Shown here: one piece after another, positions 1 through 6,336 of the stretch
How the letters are laid out: the number at the start of each line of letters is the position of its first letter
Position numbering within the stretch: position 1 is the stretch's first letter
From: an uncultured Polaribacter sp.
GTDB lineage: Bacteria > Bacteroidota > Bacteroidia > Flavobacteriales > Flavobacteriaceae
Length of the DNA stretch: 6,562 nt
Reading direction: 5' to 3'
Assembly (NCBI GenBank): GCA_913050305.1
Contig: CAJXAS010000102.1
Coordinates: 1 to 6,562, forward strand
Notes under the pieces: model-generated
Told to the model about the DNA's origin: nothing
Seen by the model: only the letters and a program-made list of their open reading frames with translations
The model's database searches: none
Program-made: the position numbers and the translations under genes

Positions 1-693
1 CGTGGAAAAATAGATTTTTCTATTTATGTAGAAATGACTTCAGACGAAACCTCTACCAAAGTAAATAAAAGTGTTGTGAAACAATATGTAGCACAATTAA
101 GAAATACTCTTAATATTGATTCTGTAGAAGATATTGAGCTATTAAAAATGGCGATAAGAATGCCTGATGCCTTGGCTGCAGAGCGAGAAGAATTAGATGA
201 AAACGAGTGGACTCTTATCAATAAAAATATAGACATTGCAATTACAGAAATTGTACAATATAGAATTGATGAAGCCGCTTCTTTAGAAGTAGACTTCAGA
301 GAAAGGATAGCAAATATAAACACCTATCTAGATGAAGTAAAAGCTTTAGATAGTGACAGGGTAGAAAATGTAAAAACGCGTTTAAAAAAGGCTATTGATG
401 ATTTAAAGGTAGATACCGATGAAAATCGTTTTGAACAAGAGCTGATCTATTATTTAGAGAAATTAGATATTAATGAAGAAAAAGTTCGTTTGGCAAATCA
501 TTTAGATTATTTCCTACAAACGTTAGCCTCAGAGGATTCTAATGGTAAAAAACTAGGGTTTATTGTTCAAGAAATGGGCCGTGAAATAAATACAACGGGG
601 TCTAAAGCAAATTATGCGCCAATGCAAAAAGCTGTTATTCAAATGAAAAACGAGCTGGAACAAATTAAAGAGCAAATTTTAAACGTACTTTAG
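1..693 (+). CDS. yicC: YicC/YloC family endoribonuclease, 3' part (N-terminus outside window)
   Basis: The reading frame is open from base 1 to the TAG at 691-693, giving 230 visible residues. The first ones, RGKIDFSIYVE, match the conserved RGK segment some 55 residues into YicC proteins (usual length about 290), so only the N-terminus is missing; the internal ATG at 34 is not the start. The C-terminal DUF1732 region is clear: FEQEL (about visible residues 144-148), KLDINEEKVRLANHL, then GKKLGFIVQEMGREINTTGSKA (about 182-203), which aligns with the RLDFMMQEFNRESNTLASKS block of E. coli YicC. The middle is acidic and helix-rich, as usual. Family members are cytoplasmic endoribonucleases; E. 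coli YicC is linked to turnover of the small RNA RyhB. The substrate here is unknown. It precedes gmk and nadD, an order I recall as common in Bacteroidota. Family assignment is firm; the biological target is not. Confidence 0.93.
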   Translation, partial: RGKIDFSIYVEMTSDETSTKVNKSVVKQYVAQLRNTLNIDSVEDIELLKMAIRMPDALAAEREELDENEWTLINKNIDIAITEIVQYRIDEAASLEVDFRERIANINTYLDEVKALDSDRVENVKTRLKKAIDDLKVDTDENRFEQELIYYLEKLDINEEKVRLANHLDYFLQTLASEDSNGKKLGFIVQEMGREINTTGSKANYAPMQKAVIQMKNELEQIKEQILNVL

Positions 694-705
694 AGTAACT
701 AAAGT

Positions 706-728
706 AAACTGAATTTATTTCAGTTTTT
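706..728 (+). terminator. Weak terminator-like hairpin after yicC
   Basis: A perfect 8-bp inverted repeat (AAACTGAA at 706-713, TTCAGTTT at 719-726) encloses a 5-base loop and ends in five T residues (724-728). It lies 12 bases after the yicC stop. The stem is AT-rich with only two G-C pairs and the T run is short, so termination would be partial at best. Its CTGAA/TTCAG core is shared with the next hairpin at 738-758, so it may instead be a degenerate copy of the same palindrome. Confidence 0.35.
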
Positions 729-737
729 AATTATAAA

Positions 738-763
738 ATGCTGAAACTAGTTCAGCATGACAA
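738..763. repeat. REP-like palindromic intergenic element
   Basis: ATGCTGAA (738-745) and TTCAGCAT (751-758) form a perfect 8-bp stem around a 5-base loop (ACTAG), followed by GACAA. Read on the minus strand this begins TTGTCATGCTGAAC and continues TAGTTTCAGCAT. From memory, a very similar palindrome (TGTCATGCTGAAC, then TTGTTTCAGCATC) is scattered between genes in many Flavobacteriia genomes; only one copy, plus a degenerate neighbour at 706-726, is visible here. It ends 12 bases before the gmk start codon, so it lies in the leader of any yicC-gmk transcript. Whether it affects mRNA stability or termination is not known. Confidence 0.55.
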
Positions 764-775
764 ATAATAAATTGT

Positions 776-1360
776 ATGTCAGATTTTAAAGGAAAATTAT
801 TTGTGTTTTCAGCACCCTCTGGTTCTGGTAAAACTACTATTGTTCGTCATTTATTAAAACAAGAGAAATTTAACTTAGAATTTTCCATTTCTGCTACATC
901 AAGAGATCCAAGAGGTTTTGAAAAAAACGGAGAAGACTATTATTTTATAGATCTTTCAGATTTTAAAAATAAAATTAAAAGTGATGCGTTTTTAGAATGG
1001 GAAGAAGTTTATAGAGATAATTTTTATGGTACTTTAAAAAGCGAAATAGCGCGTATTTGGGCATTAAAAAAACATGTTATTTTTGATATTGACGTGGTAG
1101 GAGGTTTAAGAATTAAGAAGAAGTTCCCAAATGAAACACTCTCTGTATTTGTAAAACCACCAAGTGTAGACGAATTAAAAATACGTCTAAAGAAGCGTAA
1201 AACAGAAAGTGAAGAAAAAATAAATATGCGTATTGCAAAAGCTTCTGTAGAATTAGCAACTGCACCCCAGTTTGATAAAATTATTAAAAATTATGATTTA
1301 GACGTTGCTTTAAAAGAAGCAGAAGATTTAATGAGTACGTATTTAGGTTTAAACAAATAG
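776..1360 (+). CDS. gmk: Guanylate kinase
   Basis: Phosphorylates GMP (and dGMP) to GDP with ATP in the cytoplasm, an essential step of guanine nucleotide supply. The 194 residues match the usual bacterial length (185-207). The P-loop APSGSGKT is at residues 13-20. The GMP-binding region follows: SISATSRDPRGFEKNGEDYYF (37-57, with R43, R46, E53 and Y55), then FLEWEEVYRDNFYGT (72-86). FDIDVVGG (103-110) is the conserved Walker B-like strand, and RLKKRKTESEEKINMRI (137-153) is the ATP-covering lid. The ATG at 776 places the P-loop at the normal distance from the N-terminus. There is no evident Shine-Dalgarno sequence, as usual in Bacteroidota. The gene is 82 bases from yicC, with two hairpins between them, and 14 bases from nadD. 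No odd residues are seen. Confidence 0.98.
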   Translation: MSDFKGKLFVFSAPSGSGKTTIVRHLLKQEKFNLEFSISATSRDPRGFEKNGEDYYFIDLSDFKNKIKSDAFLEWEEVYRDNFYGTLKSEIARIWALKKHVIFDIDVVGGLRIKKKFPNETLSVFVKPPSVDELKIRLKKRKTESEEKINMRIAKASVELATAPQFDKIIKNYDLDVALKEAEDLMSTYLGLNK

Positions 1361-1374
1361 CTAAAAACATTCAA

Positions 1375-1956
1375 ATGAAAATCGGTTTATATTTTGGCAC
1401 TTTCAACCCTATTCATGTAGGTCATTTAATTATTGCCAATCACATGGTAGAAAACTCAGATTTAGATGAAATCTGGATTGTTGTTACACCCCACAACCCC
1501 TTCAAAAAGAAAAGTTCTCTATTAGATAACCATCATCGTTTAGAGTTAGTGTATAAAGCAACCGAAGAATACACAAAGATAAAACCATCAAATATTGAAT
1601 TTAAACTACCACAACCAAACTATACTGCGCATACATTAGCACACATTTCTGACCTATATAAAGACAAACAATTTTGTTTAATTATGGGAGAAGACAATTT
1701 GAAAAGTTTTCACAAATGGAAGAATTTTGAGACTATTTTAGAACATCATAAAATCTATGTGTATCCGAGAATTTCTGAAGGAAAAATAGCAACACAATTT
1801 GACGAGCATCCTCAGATTCATAAGATAACAGCACCCATTGTGCAAGTATCGTCTACCATGATAAGAAACGGAATTAAAGATGGTAAGAACGTAAAACCTA
1901 TGCTAACTAAAGAAGTCTGGAGTTATATAGACGAAATGAATTTTTACAGAAAATAG
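1375..1956 (+). CDS. nadD: Nicotinate-nucleotide adenylyltransferase
   Basis: Transfers AMP from ATP to nicotinate mononucleotide, giving deamido-NAD for NAD synthesis. The 193 residues are the normal length. The nucleotidyltransferase signature is at the N-terminus: GTFNPIHVGHL (8-18), with the HxGH motif as H14 and H17. TPHNPFK (38-44), NYTAHTL (82-88), GEDNLKSFHKWKNF (105-118) and VSSTMIR (158-164, the ISSTxIR motif) follow in the family order. NadD is preferred over coaD because of the GxDxxxxFxxWK block and the C-terminal VSSTMIR placement. The ATG at 1375 is 14 bases after the gmk stop, so the two are very likely one transcript, probably with yicC. No terminator is seen between its stop and the promoter box at 1976. 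Confidence 0.97.
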   Translation: MKIGLYFGTFNPIHVGHLIIANHMVENSDLDEIWIVVTPHNPFKKKSSLLDNHHRLELVYKATEEYTKIKPSNIEFKLPQPNYTAHTLAHISDLYKDKQFCLIMGEDNLKSFHKWKNFETILEHHKIYVYPRISEGKIATQFDEHPQIHKITAPIVQVSSTMIRNGIKDGKNVKPMLTKEVWSYIDEMNFYRK

Positions 1957-1975
1957 TTTCAGGAATTTTTCGTTG

Positions 1976-1983
1976 TATATTTG
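1976..1983 (+). promoter_or_regulatory. Bacteroidota -7 promoter box for the M23 peptidase gene
   Basis: TATATTTG matches the Bacteroidota sigma-ABfr -7 consensus TAnnTTTG exactly. The TTG start codon of the peptidase lies 19 bases after the box, so transcription would begin near 1987-1990 with a short leader of about 15 bases. The -33 element is weak: only a TTTC at 1957-1960, nearer than the usual 19-21 base spacing. The box lies in the intergenic region after nadD. Confidence 0.6.
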
Positions 1984-2002
1984 TAATCCACAAACAATTA
2001 TT

Positions 2003-2869
2003 TTGGCTAAAAAGAATACAAAAAAAAGTAAATTCAAACAAAAACTAACTGATAAATACCGGTTAGTTGTTTTAAATGAAAATACGTTTGAAGAACGATT
2101 TTCTTTAAAACTATCTCGTTTAAATGTATTTGTTTTAGGTGGATTTTTTTCGGTATTACTAGTTATTTTAACCATTATGTTTATAGCCTTTACGCCAATC
2201 AAAGAGTATATTCCTGGTTATGAATCTTCTCAATTAAAAGCAGATGCTGTGCAGCTTACATTTGATGCAGAAGCTTTAAAACAAAAATTAACAATTCTAG
2301 AAAATTACACCATTGCACTACAGCCTGTTTTAACAGGAAAAATATCTTCTGAAGAAATAGATTCTCTGCAAGTGAAAGCTAGGCAATCTGTAATAGATGA
2401 AAGTAAACTAAACGCAACAAAAGAAGATTCTTTATTTAGAGAGAAAGTAGATAGGGCAACTCGTTTTTCACTTTTAAACAATGCTAAAAGCAGTGTAAAA
2501 ATAGTATTTTTTGCACCTTTAAAAGGTAATATATCGCAAGAATTTGATGCAAATTCTAAACATTTTGCAATAGATATTGCTTCTAAAAAAGGCAACCCAA
2601 TTAAAGCTACGGCAGATGGTACTGTTATTTTTTCTGATTGGAGCGCAGACACTGGTTATGTAATTATCTTAAAACATAGTAAAGATTTTATTTCTGTATA
2701 TAAACACAACGGAAATTTACTAAAACAACAAGGAGATTTTGTAAAATCTGGAGAAGTAATTGCTAGTGTAGGATCAACTGGAGAACTTACTACAGGACCA
2801 CATTTACATTTCGAACTATGGAAAGGTGGCTATGCCATAAACCCAACAAATTTTATAGATTTTAAATAA
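2003..2869 (+). CDS. Membrane-anchored M23 family metallopeptidase (LytM-like)
   Basis: Predicted zinc endopeptidase that cuts peptidoglycan cross-bridges, or a related wall-hydrolase regulator. I chose the TTG at 2003 (288 residues): it gives the basic start MAKKNTKKSKFKQKLTDKYR, follows the promoter box at 1976-1983, and no ATG occurs before codon 59, inside the membrane span. An upstream TTG at 1973 would precede the likely transcription start. Layout: cytoplasmic basic tail with RLVVLNENTFEERFSLKLSRLN (20-41), one membrane segment (about 42-63), a periplasmic helical stretch likely to form a coiled coil (about 75-105), a linker, and the M23 domain (about 168-288). Active-site residues are all present: H187 and D191 (HxxxD), H235 (YKH), H267 and H269 (GPHLHFEL), so the enzyme is probably active rather than an EnvC-type activator. 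Its TAA overlaps the ATG of the GH3 gene by one base, implying coupled translation. Confidence 0.93.
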   Translation: MAKKNTKKSKFKQKLTDKYRLVVLNENTFEERFSLKLSRLNVFVLGGFFSVLLVILTIMFIAFTPIKEYIPGYESSQLKADAVQLTFDAEALKQKLTILENYTIALQPVLTGKISSEEIDSLQVKARQSVIDESKLNATKEDSLFREKVDRATRFSLLNNAKSSVKIVFFAPLKGNISQEFDANSKHFAIDIASKKGNPIKATADGTVIFSDWSADTGYVIILKHSKDFISVYKHNGNLLKQQGDFVKSGEVIASVGSTGELTTGPHLHFELWKGGYAINPTNFIDFK

Positions 2870-4368
2870 TGAGTATCAAATCTTTCTTTGCAATTCCATT
2901 TGCTAAAATTGCGACTAAAAAAGTCTATAAATGGGCGAATAAACCTCATAAAACGCAAGAAAAAGTTTTTAAAAATTTAATCTCCAAAGGAAGTAAAACA
3001 GCTTTTGGTAAAGATCATGATTTTGCTAATATTACTACGTATGAAGAGTTTAAAAAACAGGTTAAGGTAACTGATTACGAAGGATTAAGGAAGTATGTAG
3101 ACAGAATAGTAGCAGGAGAATCTGATGTTCTATGGACGGGCAAACCGCTTTACTTTGCAAAAACCTCTGGTACAACTTCTGGCGCAAAATACATACCAAT
3201 TACCAAAGATTCTATGCCAACGCATATTACCGCGGCAAAAAATGCTATGTTATTCTATATTGTAGAAAAAAATGATGCAAGTTTTGTAAATGGAAAAATG
3301 ATTTTCTTACAAGGCAGTCCGGTTTTAGAAGATACAAACGGCGTTAAACTGGGACGATTAAGCGGCATTGCGGCGCATTATGTTCCAAATTATTTACTCA
3401 AAAACCGTTTGCCTTCTTGGGAGACAAATTGTATTGAAGATTGGGACACAAAGGTAAATGCAGTCGTAGAGGAAACTGTAAACGAAGATATGTCGGTAAT
3501 TAGCGGCATTCCTTCTTGGGTGCAAATGTATTTTGAAAAACTAATTGAAAAAACAGGTAAATCAATTTCAGAAATCTTTCCAAATTTTAATTTCTTTATT
3601 TATGGTGGCGTAAATTTTGAACCTTATAAAAATAAATTCGAAAGTCTTATAGGTAAAAAAGTAGATTACATAGAATTATACCCTGCCTCAGAAGGCTTTA
3701 TTGCATATCAAGATTCACAAACTGAAAAAGGAATGCTCTTACAATTAGATTCTGGTATTTTTTATGAGTTTATTCCTGCTTCAGAATTTTATAATGAAGA
3801 CCCTAGAAGAATCTCTCTTAAAGATGTAAAGATTGGCGTAAACTATGTTATTATTTTAAACACAACTGCAGGTCTTTGGGGGTATAATATTGGCGATACT
3901 GTAGAGTTTACAAATACTAAACCGTATAGAATTAAAGTTACTGGTAGAATTAAACACTTTATTTCTGCATTTGGTGAACATGTAATTGGCAAAGAAGTAG
4001 AGAAAGCATTAAATGACGCTATTAAAGAAACCGCCATAAATGTTAGTGAATTTACCGTTGCGCCCCAAGTAAACGCAACAAATGGTTTGCCTTATCATGA
4101 ATGGTTTATCGAATTTGAAAATGAACCTGAAAATTTAGATGAGCTTGCCACTAAAATAGACGCATCTATGCAAGTACAAAATATTTATTACTTCGATTTA
4201 ATTAAAGGAAAAATTTTACGCCCATTAATTATTAGAAGAGTGAAAAAAGGTGGTTTTCATGAATATATGAAATCTATTGGTAAATTTGGAGGACAAAATA
4301 AGATACCACAATTATCTGATAATAGAAAAATTGCGGATGTTTTAGATGCCTTTTTAATTAAAAATTAA
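2869..4368 (+). CDS. GH3 family (auxin-responsive promoter family) acyl-acid amido synthetase-like protein
   Basis: A 499-residue member of the GH3 branch of the ANL adenylating superfamily. Plant GH3 enzymes activate a carboxylic acid with ATP and join it to an amino acid; the substrate of the Bacteroidota members is unknown to me. The three adenylate-forming motifs are visible: KTSGTTSGAK (98-107, phosphate-binding loop), YPASEGF (271-277) and LWGYNIGDTVEF (336-347). GRIKHFISAFGEHV (359-372) marks the hinge to the small C-terminal domain, and the tail KFGGQNKIPQLSDNR (472-486) is typical of bacterial members. No signal peptide or membrane span is evident, so the protein is probably cytoplasmic. 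The ATG overlaps the stop codon of the M23 peptidase (TAATG), so the two are co-translated; this suggests, but does not show, a shared role at the cell envelope. Family call is firm, reaction is inferred. Confidence 0.93.
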   Translation: MSIKSFFAIPFAKIATKKVYKWANKPHKTQEKVFKNLISKGSKTAFGKDHDFANITTYEEFKKQVKVTDYEGLRKYVDRIVAGESDVLWTGKPLYFAKTSGTTSGAKYIPITKDSMPTHITAAKNAMLFYIVEKNDASFVNGKMIFLQGSPVLEDTNGVKLGRLSGIAAHYVPNYLLKNRLPSWETNCIEDWDTKVNAVVEETVNEDMSVISGIPSWVQMYFEKLIEKTGKSISEIFPNFNFFIYGGVNFEPYKNKFESLIGKKVDYIELYPASEGFIAYQDSQTEKGMLLQLDSGIFYEFIPASEFYNEDPRRISLKDVKIGVNYVIILNTTAGLWGYNIGDTVEFTNTKPYRIKVTGRIKHFISAFGEHVIGKEVEKALNDAIKETAINVSEFTVAPQVNATNGLPYHEWFIEFENEPENLDELATKIDASMQVQNIYYFDLIKGKILRPLIIRRVKKGGFHEYMKSIGKFGGQNKIPQLSDNRKIADVLDAFLIKN

Positions 4369-4383
4369 TAAAATAGAAACAAA

Positions 4384-4467
4384 ATGGGAGATTATTTATT
4401 TTTAGGACTAGCAATTATGCTGGTTGTTGTGTACTTTTACAATAAATACAGAAATAAAAGACGCTAA
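4384..4467 (+). CDS. Small single-span membrane protein, 27 aa, unknown function
   Basis: ATG at 4384, TAA at 4465-4467, 15 bases after the GH3 stop, in the same direction. The product is MGDYLFLGLAIMLVVVYFYN followed by KYRNKRR. Residues 4-19 are a continuous hydrophobic helix, and the last seven residues carry five positive charges, so the predicted topology is N-terminus outside, C-terminus in the cytoplasm. This clean hydrophobic-then-basic layout, the A-rich leader (AGAAACAAA) before the ATG and the operon-like spacing are the evidence that it is a gene. I do not recognise a family. It is too short for TatA and lacks that protein's amphipathic helix. It may belong to the M23-GH3 transcript. 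Confidence 0.55.
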   Translation: MGDYLFLGLAIMLVVVYFYNKYRNKRR

Positions 4468-4554
4468 AATTTTCACGAAATAGCAATACAAGGCTATCAT
4501 AAAAAATTAAATCGAAAATTAAAGGCTTCACAGAGAAATATCAACACAAAAGAA

Positions 4555-5004
4555 ATGAGCACAATTAGAATTACAAAAAAGTTCAATTTTGAAACAGGAC
4601 ACGCTTTATACGGTTATGATGGGAAATGTAAAAATGTTCATGGACATTCTTATAAGCTTTCCGTTACGGTTTCTGGAAAACCAATTACAGACAGTACAAA
4701 CGTAAAGTTCGGAATGGTAATTGATTTTAGCGATCTGAAAAAAATTGTAAATGAAGAAATCGTAGATATTTTTGACCATGCCACTGTTTTTAACAAAAAC
4801 ACACCTCATGTAGAGTTAGCAAAGGAATTAATGGCAAGAGACCATCATGTTTTATTGGTAGATTACCAGCCCACCAGTGAAATGATGGTGATAGATTTTG
4901 CACAAAAAATTAAAAGCAGATTGCCAAAAAACATAAAGTTACATGCCATAAAATTACAAGAAACAGAATCTAGTTTTGCAGAGTGGTTTGCTAATGAAAA
5001 CTAA
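4555..5004 (+). CDS. queD: 6-carboxytetrahydropterin synthase (QueD/6-pyruvoyltetrahydropterin synthase family)
   Basis: Likely converts 7,8-dihydroneopterin triphosphate to 6-carboxytetrahydropterin, an early step of queuosine (preQ0) synthesis for tRNA modification; cytoplasmic. The 149 residues carry all expected sites: zinc ligands H16 (FETGHAL), H29 and H31 (HGHSY), catalytic C25 in the CxxxHGH motif, GMVIDFSDLK (53-62), D74-H75 (FDHATVFN), PTSEMM (106-111, E109) and the pterin-binding E136 in QETESSF (135-141). The spacing of C25 to the HGH pair fits QueD and argues against a zinc-only pseudo-enzyme. No other queuosine genes are in the window. The segment around 82-104 is slightly longer than in short QueD proteins. 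The ATG at 4555 is preceded by AAAAGAA, a weak ribosome-binding region. A different tetrahydropterin role cannot be fully excluded. Confidence 0.92.
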   Translation: MSTIRITKKFNFETGHALYGYDGKCKNVHGHSYKLSVTVSGKPITDSTNVKFGMVIDFSDLKKIVNEEIVDIFDHATVFNKNTPHVELAKELMARDHHVLLVDYQPTSEMMVIDFAQKIKSRLPKNIKLHAIKLQETESSFAEWFANEN

Positions 5005-5024
5005 TTTTAATAAAAAATAGACTT

Positions 5025-5567
5025 ATGAAAATACTTAAATTTATCTTTTTTTTATCCTTTATATTATTAATCACTAGTTGTAGTGACGATAATGCAGATA
5101 CAACACCATTTATCTTATCAAATGAAAATATTATAGGGACCTATAATATTAGTGAACTTAATATCGAAACAAAAGTAACCTCTACAACAGATGTATCTGG
5201 AGTTTCTATACCGTTTACAGTGGCTACCTCAACAAGTAATGGAGATGTTTTTCAATTTTCTTTTGTATTAAATTCAGACGGTACCTTTAGCGCCTCTGGG
5301 CAATTCGTAATTGAAACTGAGGTAACGCCCGCAACAGGAGATGTAGTTACAACTCAAGAAATTAAAAATTACACAAACTCTGGTACGTTTACCTTAAACT
5401 CAGAAAATGCAAAAATTACTTTTTTTTCTTCTATAGGAGATTTCTTAGAAGGTACGTATACTATTCTTTTATTTAATGAAACTACCCTTAGTTTAAATCA
5501 GGAAGTAGAGGAATCATCTGGTGCGATTACAAATGAAATTAATAGAAGTATCAGCTTTGTAAGATAA
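5025..5567 (+). CDS. Small surface lipoprotein, lipocalin-like
   Basis: A 180-residue lipoprotein of unknown specific function. The N-terminus is a signal peptidase II signal: two lysines, a hydrophobic stretch (3-16) and the lipobox ITSC with C19 as the lipidated residue. C19 is followed by SDDN, close to the Ser-Asp-Asp export signal described for surface lipoproteins of Flavobacterium and Bacteroides, so the protein is probably on the outer face of the outer membrane. The rest is β-rich and Thr/Ser-rich: NIIGTYNISELNIETKV (35-51), VFQFSFVLNSDGTFSASGQF (75-94), GTFTLNSENAKITFF (120-134) and GTYTILLFNETTLSLNQEV (143-161). This pattern of a GxY/W opening and repeated short strands is like lipocalin-like proteins common in Flavobacteriaceae. 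It starts 20 bases after queD and may share its transcript; a strong terminator follows. Confidence 0.85.
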   Translation: MKILKFIFFLSFILLITSCSDDNADTTPFILSNENIIGTYNISELNIETKVTSTTDVSGVSIPFTVATSTSNGDVFQFSFVLNSDGTFSASGQFVIETEVTPATGDVVTTQEIKNYTNSGTFTLNSENAKITFFSSIGDFLEGTYTILLFNETTLSLNQEVEESSGAITNEINRSISFVR

Positions 5568-5587
5568 GAGATACAACTACTACAAAT

Positions 5588-5622
5588 AAAAAAGCTGTCC
5601 ATTTTAAATAGACAGCTTTTTT
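5588..5622. terminator. Bidirectional intrinsic terminator between converging genes
   Basis: A perfect 12-bp stem, AAAAAAGCTGTC (5588-5599) with GACAGCTTTTTT (5611-5622), around an 11-base loop. The core has GC-containing pairs (GCTGTC/GACAGC) and both strands end in six T residues, so it can stop transcription from the lipoprotein gene on the plus strand (stop at 5567) and from pth on the minus strand (stop at 5655). Confidence 0.92.
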
Positions 5623-5654
5623 GTTTCTTAAAATTTAAATAGATACAAAGCCTT

Positions 5655-6284
5655 TTACTTCCCGTTAAATTCGTTCATGGTATTTGACAACCCAGCTGTA
5701 CCAAAAGATGTAATTATATTCGAAGATGTTGGTAAGCGCTCTATTAATTGGCTAGTTTCTTCTTTACTCCATTGACCGAGCACAAAATCTGCCTGCCTTC
5801 CTTTAGAGTAGTTTGCTCCCACTCCAAATCTAAAACGAGGATATTGTTGCGTATTTAGTTTCTCTTGAATATCTTTCAATCCGTTATGACCTCCAGCAGA
5901 ACCTTTTGCTTTTATACGAATGGTACCAAAATCGATATGCACATCATCCGTAACTATTAAAATATTTTCTACAGATATATTTTCTTTATCCATCCAATAT
6001 TTTACTGCTTTCCCACTCAAATTCATATAGGTACTTGGCTTTAAAAGAATAAAAGTTCTTCCCTTTAATCTAAAAGTAGCTACATCTCCTAACTTTTCTG
6101 TTTCAAAACTAGTTTTGTGCACTTCAGCAACTTCCTCAACAATTTTAAAACCAATATTATGGCGAGTATTGGCATACTCTGCGCCAATATTACCCAAACC
6201 TACAATTAAAAATTTCTTCATTAACGCTTCTTTCGTTTCTGTATTAAGACTAAAGGTGTTTTTTAAAAAAGTCACTATATTCAT
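5655..6284 (-). CDS. pth: Peptidyl-tRNA hydrolase
   Basis: Releases peptides from prematurely dropped peptidyl-tRNA so that the tRNA can be reused; cytoplasmic and normally essential. Catalytic and binding residues are visible (numbered from the long start): GLGNIG with N32 (E. coli N10), TRHNIGF with catalytic H42 (H20), YMNLSG with N88 (N68), VTDDVHI with D113 (D93) and GSAGGHNGL with N134 (N114). GNIG replaces the usual GNPG. The 209-residue form has a 21-residue extension (MNIVTFLKNTFSLNTETKEAL) before MKKFLIVGLG; I recall similar extensions in other flavobacterial Pth proteins, which favours this start. The alternative ATG at 6221 gives a canonical 188 residues and has AAAGAAG upstream at good spacing. 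Function is certain, start is not. It lies downstream of rplY on the same strand, separated by a terminator. Confidence 0.96.
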   Translation of the reverse strand: MNIVTFLKNTFSLNTETKEALMKKFLIVGLGNIGAEYANTRHNIGFKIVEEVAEVHKTSFETEKLGDVATFRLKGRTFILLKPSTYMNLSGKAVKYWMDKENISVENILIVTDDVHIDFGTIRIKAKGSAGGHNGLKDIQEKLNTQQYPRFRFGVGANYSKGRQADFVLGQWSKEETSQLIERLPTSSNIITSFGTAGLSNTMNEFNGK

Positions 6285-6288
6285 TCAT

Positions 6289-6296
6289 CAAAAATA
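6289..6296 (-). promoter_or_regulatory. Possible -7 promoter box for pth
   Basis: On the minus strand this reads TATTTTTG, an exact match to the Bacteroidota TAnnTTTG box. It ends only 4 bases before the long pth start (6284), so a transcript made from it would be leaderless or would leave only the 6221 start with a leader of about 60 bases. No convincing -33 TTG is seen upstream. In such T-rich DNA a chance match is possible. Confidence 0.4.
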
Positions 6297-6336
6297 CTAA
6301 GAAAAAAAATAGCATTGTTATGAGAAAAATAAGCAT

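Noticed and set aside
34..36. ATG as the start of yicC
   Set aside because: The frame is open upstream to base 1 and the upstream residues match conserved YicC sequence, so this is an internal methionine of a gene cut by the window edge.
1973..2002. A longer start (TTG at 1973) for the M23 peptidase
   Set aside because: It would add a tail containing Cys and Ile that does not look like the basic family N-terminus, and the codons overlap the promoter box, so they are probably not in the mRNA.
1903..2202. Minus-strand open frame of 99 codons opposite nadD and the M23 gene
   Set aside because: It is antisense to two well-supported genes and shows no recognisable family; its composition is what the complement of AT-rich coding DNA gives. 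The same holds for frames at 24-323, 2305-2652, 3843-4037 and 4606-4809 (minus) and 6115-6300 (plus).
4480..4497. Short inverted repeat ATAGC/GCTAT before queD
   Set aside because: Five base pairs with an 8-base loop and no T tract; expected by chance.
4468..4554. Possible promoter or riboswitch (such as preQ1) in front of queD
   Set aside because: The 87-base gap has no TAnnTTTG box, no stable stem and no C-rich preQ1-like loop that I can see.
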